Assembly: GCF_019977735.1 (NCBI RefSeq)
Contig: NZ_AP025018.1
Location: 434,001 to 498,000 of the forward strand
Direction: 5' to 3'
Source: Calothrix sp. PCC 7716
Lineage (GTDB): Bacteria > Cyanobacteriota > Cyanobacteriia > Cyanobacteriales > Nostocaceae
Length of the DNA stretch: 64,000 nt
The notes beneath the pieces were generated by a model. That model searched no databases, had not been told where the DNA came from, and saw only the letters and a program-made list of their open reading frames with translations. The position numbers and the translations under genes are program-made. This document shows positions 36,812-47,237 of the stretch, in pieces; position 1 is the stretch's first letter, and each line of letters opens with the position of its first letter.

Positions 36812-37051
36812 ATGTTAAAAAAGACAGTTACTATAGATGATTCTGTATCGATTCGTTTACCAGAAGAAATAGTTAAAGCCTTGGGCTTAAATCCTGGTAG
36901 TGAAGTAGAGTTAGAAGTAGTCGGCAATACTTTAGTTATCCGCCCAGAAACAGAAATAAAGCGCTCTATACAATTTATAGAAACATTTCAGTCTGTCCTT
37001 GAGAAAAGAAAGTTAGCATATCAGGAATTGGCAAAAGGAGAATCATCATAA
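36812..37051 (+). CDS. AbrB/MazE-type antitoxin
   Basis: 79 residues from the ATG at 36812; a GTG at 36797 is also in frame. VTIDDSVSIRLPEEIVKALG then GSEVELEVVGNTLVIRP is a SpoVT/AbrB swapped-hairpin DNA-binding domain. The C-terminal 25 residues would bind the toxin. The Doc toxin gene starts two bases after its stop, so this is a standard antitoxin-first operon that is likely autorepressed. Confidence 0.85.
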   Translation: MLKKTVTIDDSVSIRLPEEIVKALGLNPGSEVELEVVGNTLVIRPETEIKRSIQFIETFQSVLEKRKLAYQELAKGESS

Positions 37052-37053
37052 AA

Positions 37054-37437
37054 ATGAATTTTCCAGATAAATCTGATGTGATAGCAGTTCATGCTCAATT
37101 AATAGCTGTAACAGGGGGTAGTCAAGGACTACGAGACGAAGGCGCTCTGGAATCAGCACTTGCGGCGCCTCTAAATAGACTATATTATGAGCAAGCAAGT
37201 TTAATTATTTGCGCTGCGACTTATGCTTTCCATCTTACCCAAGCTCATGCATTCATTGATGGAAATAAAAGAATAGCAGCTGCTGTCACAGAAACTTTTT
37301 TGGAAACGAATGGGGCACAATTAGACATGAGTAACGAGGAAATTGTCACTCTATTTTTGGATATTGCTGCCGGACGTATGAGCCGCGATGATATAGAAAT
37401 TTTATTTTTACAAAAAGTTTCTTTTAAGAACGAGTAG
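37054..37437 (+). CDS. doc: Fic/Doc-family toxin
   Basis: 127 residues. The Fic motif is HAFIDGNKRIAAA, corresponding to HPFxxGNKR, with the proline replaced by Ala. EGALESALAAPLNRLYYE and AATYAFHLTQAHAF match Doc. Doc proteins phosphorylate EF-Tu. The essential His, Asn, Lys and Arg are all present, so the toxin looks functional. Confidence 0.9.
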   Translation: MNFPDKSDVIAVHAQLIAVTGGSQGLRDEGALESALAAPLNRLYYEQASLIICAATYAFHLTQAHAFIDGNKRIAAAVTETFLETNGAQLDMSNEEIVTLFLDIAAGRMSRDDIEILFLQKVSFKNE

Positions 37438-37471
37438 TAAAGTAGAAGGTTCAGGGATAGATTCACCTTCT

Positions 37472-37645
37472 TCAAGACATCGCTTCTAAATACATTTCTA
37501 TTACTTCTTCACCATGAAAAATGGCTTCTTCACGAGTTTTACCGTGTGTACAAGGCATAACGACGCGCTCGTTAAACTCTGGGATGGTAACTAGAAAAAG
37601 CTCATCTTCATTACTCCACTGAAGAAATATACTATATTTATCCAT
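37472..37645 (-). CDS. HicB-like antitoxin-type protein, 57 aa
   Basis: 57 residues from the ATG at 37645. YSIFLQWSNEDELFLVTIPE, CTHGKTREEAIFHGEEVIEM is the HicB-like fold of single-domain antitoxins (usual pattern QWSEEDxAYLVxLPE, HGxTxEEA). No HicA toxin gene is adjacent, so it is an orphan. It lies between the convergent Doc and MazF units. Confidence 0.75.
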   Translation of the reverse strand: MDKYSIFLQWSNEDELFLVTIPEFNERVVMPCTHGKTREEAIFHGEEVIEMYLEAMS

Positions 37646-37689
37646 AAATTTTCTCTCAGTTCAGGAATGCGGCGCCGTAATCACGCATA

Positions 37690-37992
37690 TTATAAACCAA
37701 GTCCCAAGTGCAATTTTAAAGCGGCATCAATTAAAACCATCAACTCTTCACTTAAACTACCCACAACGTCGCTGGTTATACGTTCTTTAGAAATTGTTCG
37801 CACTTGTTGCGCTTGTGCTTTAGATAGTCTGGATAAATTACTATCCTCTGGGGTAATCAAAATCTCAAATGGATAAACGCGCGTTACGTTAGAAGTCAGT
37901 AGTAAAATTGTCACTGTGGTAGAAGCACGATTATTTGCATTATTGCTTACTATCAAGACCGGACGACGTTTACCCATTTCTGAACCCACCAC
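37690..37992 (-). CDS. mazF: MazF/PemK-family toxin (endoribonuclease), start codon unclear
   Basis: VGSEMGKRRPVLIVSNNANN, TVTILLLTSNV, FEILITPEDSNLSRLSKAQA and QQVRTISKERI are characteristic of MazF/PemK mRNA interferases. The conserved N-terminus RRGNIFYADLSPV is encoded upstream (to 38034), but that frame has no ATG, GTG or TTG before a stop; it begins CTT-CGG-AGA-CGT. The coordinates here use the first of two GTG codons, which would drop two core strands. The antitoxin gene overlaps the conserved part by about 15 bases. Confidence 0.8.
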   Translation of the reverse strand: MVGSEMGKRRPVLIVSNNANNRASTTVTILLLTSNVTRVYPFEILITPEDSNLSRLSKAQAQQVRTISKERITSDVVGSLSEELMVLIDAALKLHLGLGL

Positions 37993-38017
37993 GGGACTAA
38001 GGTCAGCGTAAAAAATA

Positions 38018-38242
38018 TTACCACGTCTCCGAAGCTAATCCATCCGCAACTGTTACATCCCAAGCACTGTCAACTTCAGCAGAAGCTAGTCGATAAGCTT
38101 CCTCAAGTTCCCGGTTTCGCAGTAATTCCAATGCTTCCTCAATTACTTGAGAACGAGATTTACATCCTTTATTCTGTTTATAGTTTTCAATAAACTCCAC
38201 TAAGGATGGTGGCAAGGAAATAGATAATTTCTCAAGGCTCAT
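38018..38242 (-). CDS. ribbon-helix-helix antitoxin (MazE/ParD-like)
   Basis: 74 residues. EKLSISLPPSLVEFIENY with SRSQVIEEALELLRN is a ribbon-helix-helix DNA-binding unit; the C-terminal part (ELEEAYRLASAEVDSAWDV) would wrap the MazF toxin. It is immediately upstream of mazF, with overlapping reading frames, and is presumably autoregulatory. Confidence 0.82.
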   Translation of the reverse strand: MSLEKLSISLPPSLVEFIENYKQNKGCKSRSQVIEEALELLRNRELEEAYRLASAEVDSAWDVTVADGLASETW

Positions 38243-38530
38243 ATTCTTAGTATTGGTAGTAAAATTCTTACTACCAACATAATAGCTTAGTTTTTGACCC
38301 TAAAGTATGCATGAGGTTAGCTGAAAAATGATTGTGAGACGAAAGTGAGCTTAGATCAGTATTTGCAGCGTAAAAATTCGGCTTCTTCCTAAAGTAAATA
38401 GGATTCTTGTACTTATATGTACGTATAAAAGCAGTAATATAACTGAAATTTTCTAAATAGTGTTAATGATGTCTTTAAATGGGGAATCTTTAAATTAGAA
38501 CAATTTTTTCAAATTTAAGTTCTACTAATC

Positions 38531-38620
38531 ATGACACAGCAAAATGTTTCGGAGCTTGCAAAGCAGGGCAATGCTGCTGTAGTACAAAAATATATCCTGG
38601 CTATATTTTTTCTTGGTTAG
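38531..38620 (+). pseudogene. remnant of a cyanobacterial MTQQNVSELAKQG-type gene
   Basis: ATG at 38531 gives 29 residues, MTQQNVSELAKQGNAAVVQK onward. This beginning is typical of longer cyanobacterial secreted or TPR-type proteins, but it runs into a hydrophobic end and a stop at 38618. It is probably the broken 5' end of a lost gene. Confidence 0.45.
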
Positions 38621-38710
38621 AATTGACACAATAATTTTGGGCATTTAAGTTTCTCTCTAAATGCCTAAAAATCAATATACTTGTATTTAAATTATATATT
38701 AGGGTTTAAA

Positions 38711-38842
38711 ATGGCATTCACAGAAGATATTGCTAAGTTGTCAGAAAGAGTCCGTAATCTAAGCACTCACTTCAGAAAGTCTAAGGATGATGTTGGGTTA
38801 CTGTACTACTTGTTAAGCTTCAAGTTTTTCTCACGCACATAA
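38711..38842 (+). pseudogene. 5' remnant of a type I restriction/endonuclease-like gene
   Basis: The ATG at 38711 starts MAFTEDIAKLSERVRNLSTH, resembling the N-terminus of HsdR_N-like restriction proteins in cyanobacteria. At about 38791 the frame enters a 57-base element with ends GTTGGGTTA and TAACCCAAC and terminates at 38840. The inner part of that element (TTGTTAAGCTTCAAGTTTT) is also found at 36710-36730. The rest of 38243-39003 is AT-rich and shows no intact gene. Confidence 0.5.
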
Positions 38843-39003
38843 CCCAACCTAATCCTTATACAACTGCCTAAAAAGGTAATGTATAAGCCCCGACTAGTAT
38901 AAAACATCAGCTCTATAGAGTAATCAAACTCACTCACATACTACAATTTCATATAAGTAAATTTGTCGTCAAAAAATGTACTAGTTGTGGAAAGTGTTGT
39001 AAC

Positions 39004-40305
39004 CTAACTAATTTTTTTATTTCTAGGTAATTTAAGAATTGCTTCAGTTAGCGTTTCTATACTGGATCTACCTTGGAGCATTTCATTCATGATTTTTTCA
39101 AAAGTAACATCAAAATTATAATTATTAATTGGGGAGTCGTGTGGAGCAATTATAAAGTTATAAGGAGTTAAGTATCTCACCCTTAGTTTAGTTTTATTGC
39201 GTTCCATATCTGTTAATTTATTATTAATAATACAATATCCATCATCATATTCGTATCTTGTGATCAAATGTTGATTATCATATATTCCAAATTCTTCACG
39301 ACAGAATCCCATTTTTTGCTGAGTATCTGTAATAAATTCTCGGGTTCTATATGAGTAAAGACCTGTAGCTTGCATCGCTTTTGCTTCGACATATACAAAA
39401 CATTGGTAGTCGATGCCAGAATTAAAAGCAGCTATTCTATTTATTCTTATTTCGTCTGTTTTGCCTAGAAGGAAGGTGTCATCATCCAATGATTCAAAAT
39501 AATCTATATGCATATTTTGAAACCCTCGCCACCACCATATTGGACAGTAATTATTAAAAATAATAGGTGTTGCCAATAATGTAGCTATCCTTTGCTGTGA
39601 TTCAGATGATGAATTAAATAGCTTGATACCTCTAATACCTGGGAACGCCTTCGCAAATCTGCGAGCAAAAAAATCAATACTATCTCCTATTTCTTCACTG
39701 CTTTTTGCTAATTTTTTTACTAAATCTGACTTATTTTTAAATACTGGTATATTTTGTTCACATGTCCCATCTAAATGAATTGCTAATTTTCCTTCTTCAA
39801 ATGCTCTTAAAAATATATTTTCTTTATTTTCTATTTCATACCCTAAAGCATCATAAAAACCTTGAGAAAATAAAATCGCAGCTTTATCAGTTATTTCCTG
39901 ATTCATCCCAATTACATATTCAATGTGAGTAACAATAGCTTCAGCAGTCTTCTCAGAATGGCAAGCATTGATAACTAAACATTTAATACAATCAGCATGT
40001 AGCTTAAAAAGTCTAGCTAATGCTTCTATTACAACAGGTTTAAAATTACCCATTTCATCTTCTAACACTAAACTTCCATCTTCTTTTCCATGCCCGCAGA
40101 AATGAACAATTTGAGGTTTTTCTTCAGCCAAAGCCCTACGAATATCCTGAGTACGTAAAGCATTCCTGACTTTAATATCGTACAAATCTCGTTTTACAGA
40201 GCGTCTTATTGCTTCTCCGATTTCACGAACTTCTTTATCTAGACGTAACCCGTGAGGGATTGCCGATACAATTAATATCTTTTGACGAGGAGTATTATTA
40301 TTCAT
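39004..40305 (-). CDS. soluble CHAT-domain protease with an unrecognised C-terminal domain
   Basis: 433 residues. The N-terminal half is a short CHAT/caspase-like domain starting KILIVSAIPHGLRLDKEVRE, with H72 in VHFCGHGKEDG and C115 in VINACHSEK; the FLRAFEEGKLAI region follows. From about residue 215 comes a domain of about 200 residues that I do not recognise. It includes the Trp-rich stretch CPIWWWRGFQN and many beta-like segments. There are no TPR repeats and no membrane segments. Standing alone, it could be an effector cleaving a yet unknown substrate; the gene lies next to toxin-antitoxin units and gene debris, suggesting an accessory role. Confidence 0.8.
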   Translation of the reverse strand: MNNNTPRQKILIVSAIPHGLRLDKEVREIGEAIRRSVKRDLYDIKVRNALRTQDIRRALAEEKPQIVHFCGHGKEDGSLVLEDEMGNFKPVVIEALARLFKLHADCIKCLVINACHSEKTAEAIVTHIEYVIGMNQEITDKAAILFSQGFYDALGYEIENKENIFLRAFEEGKLAIHLDGTCEQNIPVFKNKSDLVKKLAKSSEEIGDSIDFFARRFAKAFPGIRGIKLFNSSSESQQRIATLLATPIIFNNYCPIWWWRGFQNMHIDYFESLDDDTFLLGKTDEIRINRIAAFNSGIDYQCFVYVEAKAMQATGLYSYRTREFITDTQQKMGFCREEFGIYDNQHLITRYEYDDGYCIINNKLTDMERNKTKLRVRYLTPYNFIIAPHDSPINNYNFDVTFEKIMNEMLQGRSSIETLTEAILKLPRNKKIS

Positions 40306-40532
40306 GGCTCATGCTGTACTATTATATAAACTTATACTGTATAAATAAAACTAAAAGATATTGTAATCGCGCTATGCAATATTGCGTAAATCAATTATGA
40401 ACATGATAATTATAAATATTTTAAATAATATCTTATTGAAGTATAAGCTAACATATTAATCATATTCTCATCCATCAATTTAAGCTTTAGCTATTGTTTC
40501 ACTTAACTTACAGAAAATTGCGATTACTCTAT

Positions 40533-41072
40533 TTAGAAATTTGGCTTTTCAACTGGGTATTTTTCTAAGGTGTCTAACAATAAAGTTATATCTTTACTAT
40601 ATTTCTCTAGTAATTGCATATTTGCTGTACTAGACCATTCATTAAAACGACGACCAATAACAGAAAATCCAGTCACTTGGCTACATTCAAATAATGCTTG
40701 TTTAAGCGAGCAATTTGTATAATCACCAATTATAAAACGTTTTTCATTTTTTGTATTAACGTATACATTAATAAGAGATAGCAATTTCTTATTTTCTCCC
40801 CATCGATACAAATTGAGTTCATCTAATATTTTATTCTTCGTCATCTCACAAATATCGGCGGAACGAGATATAATACGGCATTCTCTATTTGGGTCTACAT
40901 GACGACAAATTATAGTTGTCTTATCAACTAAACGAATAAGAACTTCATTTGTAGAACAAAGCATTAATTTCTGTTGAGCTTTGGCTGGAGACGGTATCAA
41001 TAAAATTATTGCACAACTTCCTAATACTAACTTATGAATCCTAAGTAATTTTTTATAGAGGTATAATTTCAT
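40533..41072 (-). CDS. secreted Cys-containing protein of unknown function
   Basis: 179 residues. A signal peptide ends in AKA (about residue 32). The mature part has about eight cysteines (for example in LMLCSTNEVL, IICRHVDPNRECRI, ADICEM, YTNCSLKQALFECS), suggesting disulphides. I do not recognise the family. It lies downstream of the CHAT gene on the same strand order (227 bases apart) but is not obviously in an operon with it. Confidence 0.55.
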   Translation of the reverse strand: MKLYLYKKLLRIHKLVLGSCAIILLIPSPAKAQQKLMLCSTNEVLIRLVDKTTIICRHVDPNRECRIISRSADICEMTKNKILDELNLYRWGENKKLLSLINVYVNTKNEKRFIIGDYTNCSLKQALFECSQVTGFSVIGRRFNEWSSTANMQLLEKYSKDITLLLDTLEKYPVEKPNF

Positions 41073-41485
41073 ATTTATAAAACATAAATTAATGATGACA
41101 TTACGATAAGTAGATAAATAAGAATATTTACCGTAATTGCTAGCGACATGAAATATAGTGAAGCGTTTTTAAGACCTTGGGATTGCTTCTTCCCGCTTCC
41201 TTCTATCCGCAATGACATTGATGTAATTAATTACGTTAACATATTTGTAGCTATAGAACTTTCATTATGCATTATTTGACGACCTCTCAAAAAATAGTAT
41301 TTATATTTACATTAATATCACTGATAAATCAGTAAATTTTTTTCAAGAAATATAATATTTATCTAAAACTTTCTTTGTATATTGTGCTACACATAACAAT
41401 AAAGGATGAGCTGGCGCCCATCCTTAAAATCATGCGTTGTAAAGACGCGATATATCGCGTCTCTACATTTGTGTAATTCTACAAA
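41073..41485. other. gap with two hairpins near the ahcY 3' end
   Basis: AGGATGAGCTGGCGCCCATCCT (41404-41425) is a hairpin, and GTAAAGACGCG/CGCGTCTCTAC (41439-41466) belongs to the dispersed family. Both could end ahcY transcription. The rest is AT-rich with no gene seen. Confidence 0.5.
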
Positions 41486-43172
<1,687 letters not shown>

Positions 43173-44441
43173 ATGCGATTTAGATTTTTGGCAGTCGCGA
43201 GTACAATCGCTGTTATAATCGGCTGCACTGTACCAAAAGCTACAGGTCAAATCAATTTTTTACTTACTTCACAAGCTCCCACTAGTTCAGATAATGCCCA
43301 AACCAGTTCTTTTACTCACCAAGGCTTAATTGCAGTTGGAATTGGAGTAAGTGTAATTATTATCAGTTGGATACTTTATTACTGGCAACGTCGTTTAGAG
43401 AAAAGAGCAGATTCAACCACAGTTACGCCAACTGAGGCGCCTTCTTCCACAGAGCTACAGCAACAACAAGTCCAAAATTTTACAGAAGTCAGGCTAAGAC
43501 TGTTTCAGGTCGCACAAGCAGGAGTATGGGGAGGTGGCATTCTTGCTATCTTAGGTTTATTTCCTCAAACACAGACGCTACAGCTAAGTATACTCAGAGT
43601 CGCACAAATTCCTTTGACATTGGGTCTTATTGCACTTTGTACTTATATTGCTCTTAATTTTAGCTATGCTCTCATTGACCGATTTGCTTCGACTATCACC
43701 AAACGTAGTAATTCATTAAGCCCAGAAATTTCACAACGTCTACATATACGTGTTTCGACTATATCAGTTGTCATAAAAAGTCTTGCTAGCATTCTTTGGA
43801 TTGGATTAGGTGTTCTCTTAGCTTTAATTTCTTTAGGTATAAATGTTCTCCCTTTACTCGCTGTTGTGAGTATAGTTAGCGTTGGAATATCCCTTGCTTC
43901 ACAAAATATTATCAAAGACGTAATTAACGGCTTTTTAATTATTTTAGAAGACCAGTATGCCTTGGGCGATGTGATTGCAGTAAATAATGTGGGTGGTTTG
44001 GTAGAAACATTGAATTTGCGTATTACTCAAGTACGTGACGCAGAAGGTCGTTTAATTACCATTCCTAACAGTGAAATAAAAATAGTCGCAAATCTTTCTA
44101 GTCGTTGGTCGCGCGCCGACTTAAGTATTCCAGTTGCCTACGATACCGATATTAGTCATGCTCTCAAGTTAATTGAAACCGTAGCTGTTGAAATGAGCGT
44201 TGAGGCTGCATGGCAAACACGAATTCTCGAAACTCCTCAAGTATTGGGCATCGAGAATTTTGGTGAAAATGGTTTAATTATCCGCGTCTGGATTAAAACA
44301 CAGCCACTCAAACAATGGGATGTTGCTAGAGAATTTAGGCGCCGTCTCAAAATTGCCTTTGACGAGGCAGAAATCTCTATTCCTATTCCCCAACAAGCTA
44401 TTTGGCTCAATGATGTTCAAACAGTCAGTAGCAAGCATTAA
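43173..44441 (+). CDS. MscS-family mechanosensitive channel, copy 1
   Basis: 422 residues. A signal-like N-terminus (26 residues) is followed by a first membrane segment at about 50-68, two more around 120-175, and the pore helix TM3 region NVLPLLAVVSIVSVGISLAS with QNIIKDVINGFLIILEDQYA. The beta-domain (ALGDVIAVN, TIPNSEIKIVANLS) and C-terminal alpha-beta part follow. Small-conductance channels release solutes on osmotic downshock. The next gene is a close paralogue. Confidence 0.9.
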   Translation: MRFRFLAVASTIAVIIGCTVPKATGQINFLLTSQAPTSSDNAQTSSFTHQGLIAVGIGVSVIIISWILYYWQRRLEKRADSTTVTPTEAPSSTELQQQQVQNFTEVRLRLFQVAQAGVWGGGILAILGLFPQTQTLQLSILRVAQIPLTLGLIALCTYIALNFSYALIDRFASTITKRSNSLSPEISQRLHIRVSTISVVIKSLASILWIGLGVLLALISLGINVLPLLAVVSIVSVGISLASQNIIKDVINGFLIILEDQYALGDVIAVNNVGGLVETLNLRITQVRDAEGRLITIPNSEIKIVANLSSRWSRADLSIPVAYDTDISHALKLIETVAVEMSVEAAWQTRILETPQVLGIENFGENGLIIRVWIKTQPLKQWDVAREFRRRLKIAFDEAEISIPIPQQAIWLNDVQTVSSKH

Positions 44442-44484
44442 AGAGTGTATAAATTTTAAACATTTTACACATTAAGGAGTAATA

Positions 44485-46083
44485 ATGCGGTTTAAATTTT
44501 TGGCAGTAGCTAGTTCAATTGCTGTTGTAACTTTATGCACTGTGCCAAAAGCTACAGGTCAAATTAATTTGTTACCTAATTTATTAACTCCTATTAGCTC
44601 GAATGATGACTTTGAGAATAGAATCGTTAATGGCTGGGTTTATTTAGACGGTCGTCGTTTATTTCAATTAGCAGCAACTAGAGCGACTCTTGTAGATAGG
44701 TTAGAAAATGTCCAGCAAAATCTTTTCGCAGCTAGTCGCGGTTATTTTGAGTCATCCGCAACAGAGCCAAAGGTGGAATCTCGGACTCTAAATGGGTTGC
44801 CTGTAATATATGTCAATAACCGCTACTTAATGACGATTACTTCTAATGATGCAGAGTTACTACAGGTAGATTTACAAACGGCAGCAAATCAAATTACTCA
44901 GATATTGCGCGATGATTTGATACAGGCAAAGCAGGAGCGCTCAAGAGATTTTTTAATTCAACAGGGTTTTATTGCAGTAGGAATAGGCGCCAGTGTATTT
45001 ATTGTGAGTTGGGCTATTCATTCTTGGGAATGTCGTTTAAAAAGGAAAGCTTTACAGTCAACTATACCAGCGCCAACTGAGGCGCCGATATCTACACAAC
45101 TAAAGCAACAACAGCATAAAAATATCAAAGAAGTTAGGCGCCGAATATTTCAGTTAGCACAGACAGGAGTGTGGGGAAGTGGCGCCTTTGTAATTTTAGG
45201 CTTATTTCCGTACACACGGATGTTGCAAGTCATTATTCTCAGAGCCGCACAAATTCCTTTTGCATTAGGTATTGTTGCACTAGGTACTTATGTGGCGATT
45301 CGTTTAAGTTATGCTCTAATAGACCGCTTCACTTCGGTAATAGTTAGTAGTGGTTTATTAAACCCAGAAACTCCTGAACGTTTACAATTACGTGTTTCTA
45401 CTATATCTGGTGTCACCAAAAGTATTATCACGATTATTTGGGTAGGAGTTGGGGTTCTCCTGGCTTTAATTTCTTTTGGTATTAATATCGTTCCTTTACT
45501 AGCAGGTGTTAGCTTAGTTGGTGTCGCAGTGTCCCTCGCTTCACAGAATCTCATCAAAGACGCAATTAATGGTTTTCTGATTATTCTCGAAGACCAGTAT
45601 GCTTTGGGTGATGTCATTGCCTTAAACAATGTAAGTGGTCTAGTCGAAAATATAAACCTGCGTATTACCCAGATACGTGATGCAGAAGGTCGTTTAATTA
45701 CCATTCCTAACAGCGAAATAAAAATTGTCGCTAATCTTTCTAGCCGTTGGTCGCGCGCGGACTTAAGTGTACCTGTTGCCTATAACACCGATATTAGCCA
45801 AGCTTTAAAATTAATCGAAACTGTCGCAGTCGATATGGACTTAGACCCAGCATGGCAAGCACAAATTATTGAAACGCCCAAAGTCTTGGGTGTCGATAAC
45901 TTTGGGGAACGTGGTCTAATTATCCGTGTGTGGATTAAAACCCAGCCACTCAAACAATGGGACGTTGCCAGAGAATTTAGGCGCCGTCTCAAGATAGCCT
46001 TTGATAAAGCAGGAATTTCCATTCCCATTCCGCAGCAAGCTATATGGCTTAACGATGCTCAAACACCCAACAGCAATCATTAA
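44485..46083 (+). CDS. MscS-family mechanosensitive channel, copy 2
   Basis: 532 residues. It shares the signal peptide (MRFKFLAVASSIAV), pore segment and C-terminus with copy 1, only 43 bases upstream. It carries an extra extracytoplasmic segment of about 110 residues after the signal (DGRRLFQLAATRATLVDRLE, NRYLMTITSNDAELLQVDL). That segment occurs in other cyanobacterial MscS proteins. The pair results from tandem duplication, with a deletion in copy 1 or gain in copy 2. Confidence 0.9.
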   Translation: MRFKFLAVASSIAVVTLCTVPKATGQINLLPNLLTPISSNDDFENRIVNGWVYLDGRRLFQLAATRATLVDRLENVQQNLFAASRGYFESSATEPKVESRTLNGLPVIYVNNRYLMTITSNDAELLQVDLQTAANQITQILRDDLIQAKQERSRDFLIQQGFIAVGIGASVFIVSWAIHSWECRLKRKALQSTIPAPTEAPISTQLKQQQHKNIKEVRRRIFQLAQTGVWGSGAFVILGLFPYTRMLQVIILRAAQIPFALGIVALGTYVAIRLSYALIDRFTSVIVSSGLLNPETPERLQLRVSTISGVTKSIITIIWVGVGVLLALISFGINIVPLLAGVSLVGVAVSLASQNLIKDAINGFLIILEDQYALGDVIALNNVSGLVENINLRITQIRDAEGRLITIPNSEIKIVANLSSRWSRADLSVPVAYNTDISQALKLIETVAVDMDLDPAWQAQIIETPKVLGVDNFGERGLIIRVWIKTQPLKQWDVAREFRRRLKIAFDKAGISIPIPQQAIWLNDAQTPNSNH

Positions 46084-46091
46084 AACACGGA

Positions 46092-46120
46092 CGTAAAGAC
46101 GTTACATGTAACGTCTCTAC
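46092..46120. repeat. GTAAAGACGTTACATGTAACGTCTCTAC palindrome
   Basis: A hairpin of the AGACG...CGTCT family, nine bases after the second mscS, plausibly its terminator. The core AGACGTTACATGTAACGTCT is identical to that at 47562-47589. Confidence 0.65.
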
Positions 46121-46269
46121 ACCGAAAAATAATTCGTCAGAACCTACACAGCAGGGTAATTTTGTACTATAATAGAGGAGTAGTGATTATAAAGCTTAAA
46201 AACAGCCAAAAGCTTTGTAGCAACTGCATTCACAAGCTCAAAGACAAGAGTGATGCGAGGGTTAGTCCG

Positions 46270-46533
46270 ATGATAAAGCACTATATTCTTAGCCTCAATC
46301 CCGTAGCTAAACACGAATGGGATAGATGTATATTACGCGACCCGTTAACTGCTAAACGTCCGGATATAGCCAAATTAATCGCCGATGCAGTTGGCTCAGA
46401 AGCAGGAAGTTATTTAGTTAGCGTCAATATAGACGTGCAGGTTTTAGAACAAGCAAATGCCCCCCAGGTAGAACAATTAACTATAAACCTTGCAGAAGTC
46501 ACCGAAAAACCACAGTTACGCGAAGCCGCTTAA
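46270..46533 (+). CDS. conserved hypothetical protein, 87 aa
   Basis: The ATG at 46270 gives MIKHYILSLNPVAKHEWDRC onward; a longer frame from 46162 adds a CSNCIHK segment of uncertain reality. The protein is mixed alpha/beta with no signal peptide. LIADAVGSEAGSYLVSVNIDVQ is the most regular part. No family was recognised. An STRR hairpin separates it from the next gene. Confidence 0.5.
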   Translation: MIKHYILSLNPVAKHEWDRCILRDPLTAKRPDIAKLIADAVGSEAGSYLVSVNIDVQVLEQANAPQVEQLTINLAEVTEKPQLREAA

Positions 46534-46536
46534 TAC

Positions 46537-46610
46537 AGTGCTGAGTAGAAAGTGCTGAGTGCTGAGTTGGTACTTCTAACTCTACTCAGCACTCAGCACT
46601 CAGCACTCAT
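46537..46610. repeat. STRR hairpin (GTGCTGA / TCAGCAC)
   Basis: Direct copies of GTGCTGA followed by the complementary CTCAGCA copies can fold as one long stem between the two small genes. Confidence 0.75.
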
Positions 46611-46630
46611 TACTTTTTACTTTTATTTAT

Positions 46631-47002
46631 ATGATGCAACTTAGTCATTATCCATCTGCTATTGCTCAAGCATCTCAACGAGTTAATGAGATAGACTCAC
46701 AGTTAATGGCAGTACAATTACAAATTAACCGTTTTGAAGGTGGCGCCGATCGAATTTCCTCGTTCGATATGGACATGAAAAACGATGCTCAACGCAAAGC
46801 ACGCCGCTTTGAAGTGTTGCTCGTTAATCAAGAGTATCAAAAAGCACTGGATACCCAAATTCGGTTAGTAACAGAAAAAGCAAATGCTCTCGCGCATTTA
46901 GAATATCTACGAAATCAATTTAGCGTTGCCAAGCTAGAAGCACGTTTAAAGATAGCACAGCAACTTACCGATTTAGAATCGCGCGAGTTTGTTGGTTTGT
47001 AA
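46631..47002 (+). CDS. conserved coiled-coil protein, 123 aa
   Basis: Highly charged, entirely helical: ASQRVNEIDSQLMAVQLQIN, RRFEVLLVNQEYQKALDTQI, EKANALAHLEYLRNQFSVAK. No signal or membrane segment. ATG codons at 46631 and 46634 are both possible. The function is unknown. Confidence 0.55.
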   Translation: MMQLSHYPSAIAQASQRVNEIDSQLMAVQLQINRFEGGADRISSFDMDMKNDAQRKARRFEVLLVNQEYQKALDTQIRLVTEKANALAHLEYLRNQFSVAKLEARLKIAQQLTDLESREFVGL

Positions 47003-47060
47003 AACGAACCAATACCCAGATGTAGCACAGGCACCTATTGTATGGTGGGCATTGCCCACC

Positions 47061-47237
47061 TAGCCCTGTCAAGGTGTACCAATACAGTACTAGATAAAAG
47101 CCTTATTCTTACGTTGTACCCCCAACTCTGGAATATAAAATTGAGCGCAAATATTATTTTTTGCTTTCAAATTTTAATCAGTGAAAGGCTAAAACCCTTA
47201 TAAATGGTTAGTACCCATGCTCACCTTGACAGGGCTA
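47061..47237. mobile_element. MITE, 177 bp, inserted in a GTGGGC..GCCCAC palindrome
   Basis: Perfect 16-base inverted ends TAGCCCTGTCAAGGTG (47061-47076) and CACCTTGACAGGGCTA (47222-47237). GCATTGCCCACC occurs just before (47049-47060) and just after (47238-47249): a 12-bp direct repeat. The interior has no gene. Confidence 0.8.

Noticed and set aside
37472-37645. HicAB toxin-antitoxin pair
   Set aside because: Only the HicB-like protein is found; the short flanking gaps leave no room for HicA.
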